Source: Balneolaceae bacterium SMO_bin1
GTDB taxonomy: Bacteria > Bacteroidota > Rhodothermia > Balneolales > Balneolaceae
Reading direction: 5' to 3'
Length of the DNA: 14,929 nucleotides
Assembly: GCA_003123965.1 (NCBI GenBank)
Contig: NNSL01000496.1
Coordinates: forward strand, 1 to 14,929
How positions within the stretch are numbered: the first letter of the stretch is position 1; each line of letters begins with the position of its first letter. Below are positions 7,233 to 14,875 of the stretch, in pieces. The notes beneath the pieces are model-generated. The model saw nothing but the letters and a program-made list of their open reading frames with translations. It searched no databases and was not told the DNA's origin. The translations under genes were made by a program, and so were the position numbers.

Positions 7233-8951
7233 CTAAACCAAATGAGATTCTTCTTCGCCCTCGTGCTGCAGGCTTTCTACTGCCCGCTGAATATCGAGGT
7301 AAAATTTTTCGGGACCAATAACATCCTCAAGTCCAGATTGCTTGAACATATCTCGAACCGGACCTTTCACCCCGGTAAAAATAACGTCTATATTTCTGCT
7401 TTTGTATTCATCAACCAATTCCTTTAATGCATGCAGGGCGCTTGAGTCCACCTCATTGATGCCGATGGCATCAATAATTACCTGATTAAGCTTTTTGCCG
7501 CTTTCGATTTCAAGTTCTTCAAGCTTTTCTTTCAAATAGGGGATATTGGCAAAGTATAGTGATGCATCTACGCGTATAATAATGGTATTTGTTTGGGTTA
7601 GGGCTTCTGGGTGCCGTTCCAGGTCGCGATAGTGATTGGTGTTTGGCAAGCGGCCGAGCATAACAATATTAGGGTAGCTACTGCGGTGAATCACGATGCC
7701 AAGTGAGATAATCACCCCAATACCGATGCCTTCGAGAATTCCCAGACTAAGTGTTGCAATAAACGTGATGAGCATAAGTGCAAATTCCCGTTTGCGAATA
7801 CCGAATAAAAATTTCGCCTCGCTGACTTCTACCAATCCCGGTACCGCGGTTATAATAATAGCTGCCAGTACAGCTTTGGGCAGATAGTAAATAAGGGGGG
7901 TTAAAAACAGAACGGCGAGCACTACCAGACTGGCACTAACGAGTAGTGAAATGCTTGTTTTTGCTCGATTTGTATCATTTACGGCTGTTCGCGAAAAGCT
8001 GCCTGCAACCGGGTAGGCCTGAAAAATAGAACCGAACATATTTGCAAGCCCAAGGCTAAATAGTTCTTGGTTTGAATCAACTTTATAATCTGGGTTCCGC
8101 TGTACCATGGCCTTGGCTAATGCTATAGATTGCGTAAAGCTTAGGAAAGCAATGGCAAATATAACCGGGGCTAAACTCCACCATGGCACGTTCGTAAAAT
8201 TGGGGATGCCGGGGACGGGAAGCCCTTCCTGTACGCTGCCCACCAGTGCAATTCCGGTATCGCCTAAATCGAAAAGCCAAACCAGGAAGATTGAAATAAT
8301 TACGCACATGAGTTCGGCCGGTAGCTGTGGGGAACGCCATTTCAACAGAAGAATGAATATGATGCAGCTTCCCCCGATCAAAATGGTGGGCATATGAATC
8401 ATGCCCAGATTGGCGATTACGTTTTGTATTACCTGAACAAGGTATTTGCTGCGTTCAATTTCTATTCCCAGCAAATTACCAGCCTGACTAAACCCTATGA
8501 TAAAGGCCGCCGCTGAGGTAAAGCCGCCAATTACCGGTTTAGAAATAAAGTTCATCAAGAAACCCAGCCGCAGTGTACCCATCAAAAACTGAACTACGCC
8601 AACGGAAAAAGCCGTAACCAGAACGAGTCCGATATAGCGGCTCGATCCCGGCTCTGCCATAGCACCTACGCCTGAAGCTACCAAAATGGAAATAATGGCA
8701 ACCGGACCGATTGCCAACTGTCGGGATGTGCCAAAAACGGCATAAACAGCAAGCGGTATAATAGATGCGTATAGCCCATATACGGGAGGAAGTCCGGCCA
8801 AGAGAGCGTACGCCATGCTTTGAGGAATAAGCAAAATTCCGACGGTTAGACCGGCTCGCGTATCGTCTTTGAAATTGGAAAACGTATAGTCTCTCAGCCA
8901 ATCGGTGATTGGCACATACTGATCAAGTAGCGACTTATCACTGTTATTCAT
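7233..8951 (-). CDS. SulP-family anion transporter with C-terminal STAS domain
   Basis: Inner-membrane anion transporter of the SLC26/SulP family. At 572 aa it has the normal length. Residues ~25-430 are a run of hydrophobic helices containing the family signatures IPQSMAYALLAGLPPVYGLYAS near the N-terminus, the SRQLAIGPVAIISI helix, PVIGGFTSAAAFIIG, and PVAGSFSRTAVN. Residues ~450-565 form a cytoplasmic STAS domain, with RVDASLYFANIPYLKEKL and NEVDSSALHALKEL, the anti-sigma-antagonist fold with its Asp-Ser-Ser loop. Members carry sulfate, bicarbonate, dicarboxylates or other anions. Nothing next to it (no carbonic anhydrase, no sulfate-assimilation gene) decides the substrate. The ATG is at 8949-8951 without a Shine-Dalgarno sequence. 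A 64-bp inverted repeat lies 36-99 nt upstream and could be its operator or leader structure. Confidence 0.93.
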   Translation of the reverse strand: MNNSDKSLLDQYVPITDWLRDYTFSNFKDDTRAGLTVGILLIPQSMAYALLAGLPPVYGLYASIIPLAVYAVFGTSRQLAIGPVAIISILVASGVGAMAEPGSSRYIGLVLVTAFSVGVVQFLMGTLRLGFLMNFISKPVIGGFTSAAAFIIGFSQAGNLLGIEIERSKYLVQVIQNVIANLGMIHMPTILIGGSCIIFILLLKWRSPQLPAELMCVIISIFLVWLFDLGDTGIALVGSVQEGLPVPGIPNFTNVPWWSLAPVIFAIAFLSFTQSIALAKAMVQRNPDYKVDSNQELFSLGLANMFGSIFQAYPVAGSFSRTAVNDTNRAKTSISLLVSASLVVLAVLFLTPLIYYLPKAVLAAIIITAVPGLVEVSEAKFLFGIRKREFALMLITFIATLSLGILEGIGIGVIISLGIVIHRSSYPNIVMLGRLPNTNHYRDLERHPEALTQTNTIIIRVDASLYFANIPYLKEKLEELEIESGKKLNQVIIDAIGINEVDSSALHALKELVDEYKSRNIDVIFTGVKGPVRDMFKQSGLEDVIGPEKFYLDIQRAVESLQHEGEEESHLV

Positions 8952-9345
8952 GCAGTGTGCGTTATTTCATACAACTACCATTTAATACAAAAATAAGCTA
9001 TATGGCCTAGATAGAAAAATTTAAGAGCCGGGCCATATTTGAATTTTTGTGATTATAAAAAATGGAGCAACTACTGAATAACTGTCATACCTCAAAAGTA
9101 GTGTTATGCGCTTGGAGCTTAGAAGAAGTTGAGATTTTTACGGAATGCAAACAAACGCCCACCACCCGCCAAGAAAATATTGGTTTGATTTCAGGATCTG
9201 TTAATAATCAAGCCTAATGCCTTTTGTAAGAAATAGCAGTTCAATTCCTTCTCACTGACATCTTTTAACATTATCATCCTTGATTATGTCGGCTTTTTCA
9301 AGGAGTGTTAAAGAGAGCACACTTTTAATTTAATTCGAGGTTGCT
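8952..9345. other. Divergent intergenic region between sulP and the S9 peptidase gene
   Basis: 394 bp with no strongly supported gene. It must carry the promoters of both divergent genes. The sulP side holds the inverted repeat at 8987-9050. On the minus strand TATTTTTG (complement of 8988-8995) matches the Bacteroidota -7 pattern TAnnTTTG, but I could not find a convincing -33 partner. On the peptidase side GAGG at 9337-9340 is 5 nt before the ATG, one of the few good Shine-Dalgarno matches in the window. No tRNA or riboswitch fold was recognised. Confidence 0.5.
8987..9050. repeat. 64-bp two-tier inverted repeat upstream of sulP
   Basis: Outer arms ACAAAAAT (8987-8994) and ATTTTTGT (9043-9050) are exact reverse complements. 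Inner arms ATATGGCC (9000-9007) and GGCCATAT (9031-9038) are also exact. Unpaired bases of 5 and 4 nt separate the tiers, and the loop is 23 nt. It could be a regulator operator pair, an mRNA leader structure of sulP, or an extruding palindrome. There is no U run after the inner stem that would make it a clean terminator. Confidence 0.6.
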
Positions 9346-12096
9346 ATGCGCAAATTACGATTATCCTACCTGTTTATTCTATTCCTTTTTATAGCCACTG
9401 CAACAGCCACAGCCCAAGAAAAAAAGTTGTCGATTGATGACTATGGGCAATGGTCGCATATAAGAGGCACAGAATTATCCAATGATGGCGCCTGGATGGC
9501 TTACGCCTTAAGCCCCAATGATGGAGACGACACGTTATATGTTAAATCGTTGTCTGGCAGTGAATTATACGAAATTTCGATTGGCGGCGATGCTGAATTT
9601 TCGAATGATAACCAGTGGGTGTCGTATACAACCCAGCCCGGTGAAGAAGCGCGCGAAAAAATGGAAGAGAGCAACCAGCGTGTGTTCGAAACGGCTTGGC
9701 TGCTTAACCTTGAGAGCGGCGAGAAATACAGTGTGGAACGTGCCGGAAGCATGGCCTTTTCCGAAGATGGGAAACACTGGGTGGTGCGCCGTGAAAAAGA
9801 AGATCCCGAATCCGAGGGGCCCCGCGGCCGAGACCTTATTTTACGCAATCTGCAAGACGGGTCGCTGATGAACATTGGAAATGTTTCTGAATATTCGTTC
9901 AACAAGCGCAGTGATATGTTGGCTTACCTGGTTGATGCCGAGGACAAAACCGGCAATGGACTCTATTTACGCAACCTCGAAAACGGGCGAATACAAACGC
10001 TGGATTCGGACACGGTAATGTATACAGGGATGACCTGGGATGATGGAGATGCACGACAAGCCCAGTGGGATACAAAAGGCCGAAAGCTTGCCGTGCTGAA
10101 GGGTCCTAAAGTGGACAGCCTGATCCACCGGCCAAACAAATTGCTGGTGATTGAGGATTTGGATGGTAGTGTAACTAAAAATCTTTTTGATCCTGCAGCT
10201 GAGCAAAACTTTCCTGAAGGAATGGTTGTCAGTGAAAACCGCAGCTTATCATGGAGTACGTATGGCAATACGGTGTTTTTCGGCATGCGCGAGCAGCAGC
10301 CGGACCTCGAAATGGACCGCGATACCGTTCCCAACGTAGATGTTTTTCACTGGAAAGACGACCGCATCCAAACGGTTCAAAAGCAGGAAGCCGCGGGCGA
10401 CCGCCGGTTTACGTGGGTGGCTTCGTATCAACCGGAAAGTGAACAATATGCTCGTTTGACGAACGAAAATATGCGTGAGCTGAATTTTTCACGCCATAAT
10501 GAATACATGATAGGGCGTAATGAAAAGCCCTATATCAGCGATATCAACTGGGGTGTTTCGCCCGCCGATCTCTACCGTGTAAACATAGAAACAGGCGAAC
10601 GAACAAAGTTTGCCGATAAAGTAAAGCGCCCCATGGGCTATTCGCCTGATGGCCGCTATTACCTGTATCAACAAGTGAGTGAGCAGGATACGGTGTTGAT
10701 GGTGTACGATGTGGAAAATGACGAAAAAACGAATATTTCGGGATCAGCGCCGGTAACCTTTCTTGATGTGGAACATCCCTATCCGCACGAAAGCCCGACT
10801 TATGGCGTAGCGGGCTGGACCGAAGACAAAGAGCATGTAATTGTGAACCATAAATACGACCTGTGGATGCTGGCCCTGGATGGCTCCGAAGCAGTGAACA
10901 TTACCCAGGGTGCCGGTGAAGAAAACCAGATTATTTTTCGCTATGAGAACCTCGATGAAGACCAAGAATGGATTGATACATCTGAAGAACTGCTGCTAAC
11001 CGCCTTTGGTGAATGGACAAAAAAAGATGGCTTTTATCGCCTTTCTATGGGTGATGATCCCGAGCCGCTGCTCTTTGCCGATGCCAGCTTTGGTGGGGTG
11101 GAAAAAGCGGAAGATGCCGACCGCGTGATAATGACGCGAGAGACCTTTGAGGAGTTTCCGGATTACTATCATACTACAACTGATTTTAGTGAGTTGCAGC
11201 AAATAACCGACGCCAACCCGCAGCAAAGCGAGTATGCCTGGGGCCGCCGCGTGCTGGTTGAATATGAAAACGACCGGGGAATTAAACTGCAGGGCACGCT
11301 TACGCTGCCGGCCAATTACGATCCGGACAAAAAGTATCCGATGATTGTTTATTTTTACGAGCAGATGTCCGACCGCCATCACCAGTACTCCATGCCTGTG
11401 TACGACGATCGCCCGCATATGTCAACCTATGCCAGTAACGGCTACTTGGTGTTGATGCCCGATAACGTATACCAAACCGGCCGGCCGGGTACTAGTTCGC
11501 TCGATTGCATCACTGCAGCTACGCAAAAAGTAATTGACTTGGGCTACGCTGATCCTGATCGCATTGGCCTACAGGGGCACAGCTGGGGCGGGTATCAATC
11601 GTCCTTTATTTTAACCCAAACCGATATGTTTGCTACGGTAGTGACGGGTGCCCCGCCAACCAACCTGACCAGCTTCTATAATAATATTTACGGCAGCACT
11701 GGCACCAATCACCATGGTATTATGGAGATTGGCCAAGTTCGTATGGGCCGCGGCGTTACGCCCTGGACGCACCGCGAAACCTACCAGCGCGAAAATCCCA
11801 TGTACCACGTTCCCGATATTGAAACACCCTTCATGATTCTGCACGGAACGGATGATGGAGCGGTAGACTGGATGCAGGGGCTGGAGTTTTATAACGCGGC
11901 GCGCCGCATGGATAAAGAAGTGGTGTTGCTTTCGTACCCCGATGAGGGGCACCACCTGGGCCGGGAAGCCAACCAGAAAGACTTTCAGGTGCGCATGAAG
12001 CAGTGGTTCGATCACTACGTAAAAGGAGAACCAGCGCCAGAGTGGATGAAAGAAGGCATTCCGTATCTTGAGAAAACCTATAATAAAGCGAATTAG
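9346..12096 (+). CDS. Secreted S9-family (prolyl oligopeptidase type) serine peptidase
   Basis: Predicted exported peptidase that hydrolyses peptides through an alpha/beta-hydrolase Ser-Asp-His triad. The N-terminus (MRKLRL, a hydrophobic stretch, then ATATAQ|EKK) is a standard Sec signal peptide cleaved after Gln or Ala near residue 23. Residues ~25-620 resemble a beta-propeller of the WD40-like/DPP kind, with repeated strand-turn motifs such as LSNDGAWMAYAL, YSPDGRYYLYQ and GVAGWTEDKEHVIVN. The hydrolase domain occupies ~640-905. Ser746 in GHSWGGYQ, Asp837 in HGTDDGAVD and His869 in DEGHHL are the likely triad. At 916 aa it matches the large S9 peptidases common in Bacteroidota-like genomes rather than the ~700-aa DPP-IV or POP enzymes. 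A DPP-IV-type Glu-Glu motif was not located, so exact specificity is open. The ATG is supported by GAGG 5 nt upstream. It is apparently monocistronic. Confidence 0.93.
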   Translation: MRKLRLSYLFILFLFIATATATAQEKKLSIDDYGQWSHIRGTELSNDGAWMAYALSPNDGDDTLYVKSLSGSELYEISIGGDAEFSNDNQWVSYTTQPGEEAREKMEESNQRVFETAWLLNLESGEKYSVERAGSMAFSEDGKHWVVRREKEDPESEGPRGRDLILRNLQDGSLMNIGNVSEYSFNKRSDMLAYLVDAEDKTGNGLYLRNLENGRIQTLDSDTVMYTGMTWDDGDARQAQWDTKGRKLAVLKGPKVDSLIHRPNKLLVIEDLDGSVTKNLFDPAAEQNFPEGMVVSENRSLSWSTYGNTVFFGMREQQPDLEMDRDTVPNVDVFHWKDDRIQTVQKQEAAGDRRFTWVASYQPESEQYARLTNENMRELNFSRHNEYMIGRNEKPYISDINWGVSPADLYRVNIETGERTKFADKVKRPMGYSPDGRYYLYQQVSEQDTVLMVYDVENDEKTNISGSAPVTFLDVEHPYPHESPTYGVAGWTEDKEHVIVNHKYDLWMLALDGSEAVNITQGAGEENQIIFRYENLDEDQEWIDTSEELLLTAFGEWTKKDGFYRLSMGDDPEPLLFADASFGGVEKAEDADRVIMTRETFEEFPDYYHTTTDFSELQQITDANPQQSEYAWGRRVLVEYENDRGIKLQGTLTLPANYDPDKKYPMIVYFYEQMSDRHHQYSMPVYDDRPHMSTYASNGYLVLMPDNVYQTGRPGTSSLDCITAATQKVIDLGYADPDRIGLQGHSWGGYQSSFILTQTDMFATVVTGAPPTNLTSFYNNIYGSTGTNHHGIMEIGQVRMGRGVTPWTHRETYQRENPMYHVPDIETPFMILHGTDDGAVDWMQGLEFYNAARRMDKEVVLLSYPDEGHHLGREANQKDFQVRMKQWFDHYVKGEPAPEWMKEGIPYLEKTYNKAN

Positions 12097-12349
12097 CCGG
12101 TATATATATGATGAATTATAGCTGGTGAAATACTCGTGAAAAGGAGTGTTCTATTACAGGAACTGAGATAAGGAGAATATTTGAAAATGTGCCATTTAAA
12201 GTATTCACTTGGTTCCTTTTTAAGCGGAGTGCTTTCTATAGTGGGTTGACGAACAATATTACTTAATTCCATGTTGATGCCTATTCATATTATTGGGTAT
12301 GGATTTCTAGCCAAACTTTGCTGGAAAATAAGTTCAAACGTTCGTAAAA
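12097..12349. other. Intergenic region before the ATP-grasp gene
   Basis: 253 bp, AT-rich. No strong terminator hairpin follows the peptidase gene; only a weak ACTC/GAGT pair and a distant GGAAC/GTTCC pair are present. One copy of TTTCTATAG (12233-12241) recurs in the decayed right-end region. Nothing else was recognised. Confidence 0.4.
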
Positions 12350-13303
12350 ATGAAAGACAGAAAAATTTACATCATCCATGAAAACGAAGAATGGACTAAG
12401 CCGCTGAAGACACGGTTAGAGGAACTTGGGCTCCCTTTTAAAGATTGGTTTTTGGATGAGGGCATGCTAGACTTGACGTGTGAACCACCACAAGGAGTTT
12501 TTTATAACCGCATGAGTGCCTCATCACATACACGAGGGCACCGATATGGGCCGGAACTTACCGATTCTGTTTTATCGTGGCTTGAGAGACATGATCGCAC
12601 GGTTATAAATGGCAGCCGAGCTATAGAGCTGGAAGTCAGTAAGGTTAAGCAGTACATGGCATTAAATCAGCACGACATTAAGACGCCAAAAACAATTGCC
12701 ACCGTAGGCAAAGAAGCAATAATAGATGCAGCAAAGGAGTTCGACGGAGACTCCTTTATTACGAAGCACAACCGTGCCGGCAAGGGACTGGGCGTTCGAT
12801 TATTCCATTCTGTTGAAGCATTGCGTGAATATATTGATAGCCCTGAATTTGAGCCTTCTGTTGATGGAGTTACGTTGATCCAGCAATATGTACAGGCGCC
12901 TGAACCTATTATCACCCGCTGTGAATTTATTGGTGGGGAATTCTTCTATGCTGTACAAGTGGATACCTCCGAGGGGTTTGAGCTCTGTCCAGCCGATGCC
13001 TGCGCGATAGATGATGCCGCCTGTCCTGCCGACGGGCAATCAGCAAACGCGACTCAACCACCCGGTCAGCCGAAGTTTCATATAAAGAGTGATTTTAATC
13101 ATCCAATTGTAGAAAAGTATGAGGCTTTTTTGGCAGATAATGATATTCAGGTGGCAGGCATCGAATTTATTCGCAGCAAAGAAAAGGCAGACATTTTCAC
13201 CTACGATGTAAACACCAATACTAACTACAATGCTGAAGCTGAAAGCAGGGCGGGGCGATATGGCATGCAAAAATTGGCGACATACTTGGGTTCACAGTTA
13301 TAG
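12350..13303 (+). CDS. RimK-like ATP-grasp domain protein (putative carboxylate-amine ligase)
   Basis: Predicted cytoplasmic ATP-dependent ligase of the ATP-grasp superfamily, which joins a carboxylate to an amine through an acyl-phosphate. The protein has 317 aa. Residues 1-~90 form an N-terminal alpha/beta domain (IYIIHENEEW, GLPFKDWFLDEG, FYNRMSASSHTRGH). The central ATP-grasp fold has Lys139 (FITKH), the glycine-rich loop AGKGLGV (143-149), IQQYVQAPEP (hinge), the VAGIEF strand (268-273), and the metal-binding acidic/Asn segment with Asp286, Asn288 and Asn290 in YDVNTN. An insertion at ~211-243 carries three cysteines (213, 218, 225) with CPAD twice, followed by a Pro/Gln/Asn-rich stretch. 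The substrate is unknown; glutamate-ligase activity is only a superfamily guess. The ATG is preceded by an A-rich stretch, not a Shine-Dalgarno sequence. Neighbours give no pathway clue. Confidence 0.82.
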   Translation: MKDRKIYIIHENEEWTKPLKTRLEELGLPFKDWFLDEGMLDLTCEPPQGVFYNRMSASSHTRGHRYGPELTDSVLSWLERHDRTVINGSRAIELEVSKVKQYMALNQHDIKTPKTIATVGKEAIIDAAKEFDGDSFITKHNRAGKGLGVRLFHSVEALREYIDSPEFEPSVDGVTLIQQYVQAPEPIITRCEFIGGEFFYAVQVDTSEGFELCPADACAIDDAACPADGQSANATQPPGQPKFHIKSDFNHPIVEKYEAFLADNDIQVAGIEFIRSKEKADIFTYDVNTNTNYNAEAESRAGRYGMQKLATYLGSQL

Positions 13304-13455
13304 CCTGAGCTTCCTTTTTTCATGAATTTTATCGCGAAAATTGCAACGGGTCCACCAGTAATCGAAAAGACCTGCTTGCATTCTTCATGTCCATAATAAG
13401 CCTAGGTGATTATGATTGTATTGTTAATGCTATAAAACCTTACAGATTTTGCGCA

Positions 13456-14191
13456 CTACCCACCACCGGTTACAATGCTAAAAATAGAATTCCCGTATTG
13501 CTGAATAAAATTTCGGAGCTCTTCTTTGGTTCGTGCATATAAAAATCCCTCTTCCCAATCCTCGGGACCCTTAATTGTTTGGCCCTTCCATACGCTAATA
13601 GCTCTGTGAATGTCATTATTTGCAAAATTAGACAAATTAAACACTAAATAATCGCGGCCCATGGAACCTGGGTTGAAGGGGGTTTGCCAAGCCACTAATA
13701 TTGGCCCATTCACATGGTTCATGCTGATGTAAGAAAGAATGATTTCTGCTTTCGGGTAGTCGTAGTTATCTACCAACCAGCTGCAGCTCTCCAATTCTGA
13801 TGTTGAATTTGGTTTGCTTTGAAGAGGCCAGTAAGTAACAATCTGTTGATACGCTGTCGAATCCGGGAAATCGCTGTTTAGGTTTATACTGCTGGTAAAA
13901 GCGTTACACACACGCTGGTAACGAGTTTCTGTTTCTGCAATGGGTCTGCTTGAGAAAAGCAGATACCCGTAACCACCCAGTCCGTCATTTTCAAAAAACC
14001 CATTAAATAAAAAGTCGCGGGTTGCGATGTACGAATCAGGTGCTTGTTGCTCGTAAGCTTCATTTTGGGGATATGTAGGTTCCGCTTTTTCGCCTTCATC
14101 AGAAGATCTTTCAACACACCCTGCCACCAATACTGTGATTGTAAAGAGTGCAATCTAGAACGCAGATATGAGTGTACGCTTTATGATTCAT
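13456..14191 (-). CDS. Putative lipoprotein of unknown function, signal peptide split by a frameshift
   Basis: I do not recognise the family. The uninterrupted frame (13456-14154) has a lipobox LVAGC followed by a polar Ser/Glu-rich tether and a ~200-aa globular domain with several Trp and Tyr, ending in IVTGGG. Conventional calling would start at TTG 14128-14130, only four residues before the lipobox Cys, which cannot work as a signal peptide. Upstream, the same frame reads IALFTITV and then hits TAG (14155-14157). ATG 14189-14191, in a second frame, gives MNHKAYTHICVL. Skipping one base (C at 14155) joins them into MNHKAYTHICVL+IALFTITVLVAGC, a textbook 24-residue lipoprotein signal with basic N-region, hydrophobic core and Cys25. 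That ATG also overlaps the stop of the upstream small gene, as in coupled operons. Either the gene is recently inactivated or the base is a sequencing or assembly error. As written it would not be lipidated. Confidence 0.7.
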
Positions 14192-14351
14192 TGTCTTTGG
14201 TTTTTGAAATAAAATTCCCTATCCCAACCGTAAGACTCATGCAAATAAGCAAAACCAGCCCTATTCCTCCGGGCTCATCCAATTCAAGCCAGTATATTAC
14301 ACCGGACCCTACCAGTAAACCAACAACACCAGATAGGCCTAAAGTCTTCAT
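14181..14351 (-). CDS. Small two-helix membrane protein (56 aa)
   Basis: Short open frame from ATG 14349-14351 to TAA 14181-14183. The product begins MKTLGLSGVVGLLVGSGVIY, a first hydrophobic segment (~4-20). An acidic, Gly-Pro turn (ELDEPGG) follows, then a second segment (IGLVLLICMSLTVGIGNFI, ~30-48) and a charged tail KTKDNES. The composition, with clean alternation of membrane segments and a polar turn and tail, looks like a real inner-membrane protein of the two-helix hairpin type rather than chance. Its last 11 bases overlap the ATG of the downstream lipoprotein gene, suggesting translational coupling. No Shine-Dalgarno sequence and no recognised family. Function unknown; it may accompany the lipoprotein. 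Confidence 0.6.
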   Translation of the reverse strand: MKTLGLSGVVGLLVGSGVIYWLELDEPGGIGLVLLICMSLTVGIGNFISKTKDNES

Positions 14352-14538
14352 TGCAGCTTGCTATGCCTTGTTTACATAGTTATGACTAATAAAACGCTAG
14401 TGAAAAAGGGAATAAATAGCACTACCTAATTTTTCTATAGCCCTATTGGGGCGTACTGTATTCTATAGAAAGATTTAAATTATCTGGCGTAAATCTGATC
14501 TGGCTTAGCTGCAAAGATAGGGTGTTTTGTGAGTTTCT
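14352..14538. other. Degenerate intergenic region left of the AbiEi remnant
   Basis: 187 bp without an intact gene, AT-rich, holding the inverted repeat at 14432-14471. It must contain any promoter for the minus-strand 56-aa gene, but no confident -35/-10 pair is seen. A weak resemblance to the N-terminal half of AbiEi in scattered frames (for example GVNLIWLS from ~14487) is too poor to annotate. Confidence 0.4.
14432..14471. repeat. Inverted repeat TTTCTATAG / CTATAGAAA
   Basis: TTTCTATAG (14432-14440) and CTATAGAAA (14463-14471) are exact reverse complements with a 22-nt loop; the right arm is part of the palindrome TTCTATAGAA (14461-14470). Related TTTCTAT/ATAGAAA motifs form the arms of the larger repeat at 14530-14619. 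No terminator-like U run. Role unknown. Confidence 0.55.
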
Positions 14539-14619
14539 ATGATTCATAATTCAGGCCGAAAACCCAAGGTAAGCCCTATGGCTTTTTTGGGAAAGCCTGA
14601 CCGAAGGTATAGAAACTCA
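14530..14619. repeat. 90-bp hierarchical quasi-palindrome
   Basis: Four nested pairs of arms are visible. TGAGTTTCTAT (14530-14540) pairs with ATAGAAACTCA (14609-14619). TCAGGC (14551-14556) pairs with GCCTGA (14595-14600). CCCAA (14563-14567) pairs with TTGGG (14587-14591). AAGCC (14571-14575) pairs with GGCTT (14580-14584), with a CTAT loop. The right half overlaps codons of the AbiEi remnant. It may be an RNA hairpin, a remnant of a small mobile repeat, or the product of template switching during decay. Confidence 0.65.
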
Positions 14620-14875
14620 TAAAGTAGATGGGCTTGAAGTGCAGGTTTATAGTCCGGCTAAAAACCATTGCGATTGCTTTAAATTAAGAAATAAAATTGG
14701 ACTTGATATTACGATAGCAGCCCTAAAAGAGGGGATACGAGAAAATAAAGCTTCGTATAAAGAAGCAAGTAAATTTGTTAAAACATGCAGAGTCTAAAAT
14801 GTAATTCGATCCCATGCAGAAACAATAGCTCATACTAGACTTCTAAAGAGACTGGGTTGGTTTAAAATTCATTAA
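14539..14875 (+). pseudogene. Remnant of an AbiEi-family antitoxin (type IV toxin-antitoxin)
   Basis: The open stretch 14573-14797 encodes 74 residues that match, from memory, the C-terminal half of AbiEi-type antitoxins: SLTEGIETHKVDG, then VQVYSPAK, then DCFKLRNKIGLDITIAALKEG, then KFVKTCRV. The family continues CRV-A-NV-R; here a TAA (14795-14797) takes the Ala position, and the same frame goes on NVIRSHAETIAHTRLLKRLG to a TAA at 14873-14875. The family's AKTIADCFK reads AKNHCDCFK. Removing one A from the run 14660-14664 and adding one G after 14672 restores KTIAD exactly, so two compensating indels are likely. Left of ~14597 the reading frame breaks, with an in-frame TAA at 14570-14572, and the N-terminal winged-helix half is not recognisable. 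The partner nucleotidyltransferase toxin AbiEii would be expected to the right but does not begin before the window ends. Nonfunctional as written. Confidence 0.75.

Noticed and set aside
9062..9217. 51-aa open frame starting MEQLLNNCHTSK in the divergent intergenic region
   Set aside because: No ribosome-binding site, no membrane or domain pattern, unremarkable composition; likely chance in a 394-bp gap.
14530..14619. Possible integron attC site
   Set aside because: The nested arms lack the RYYYAAC / GTTRRRY core sites, so the hairpin is not an attC.
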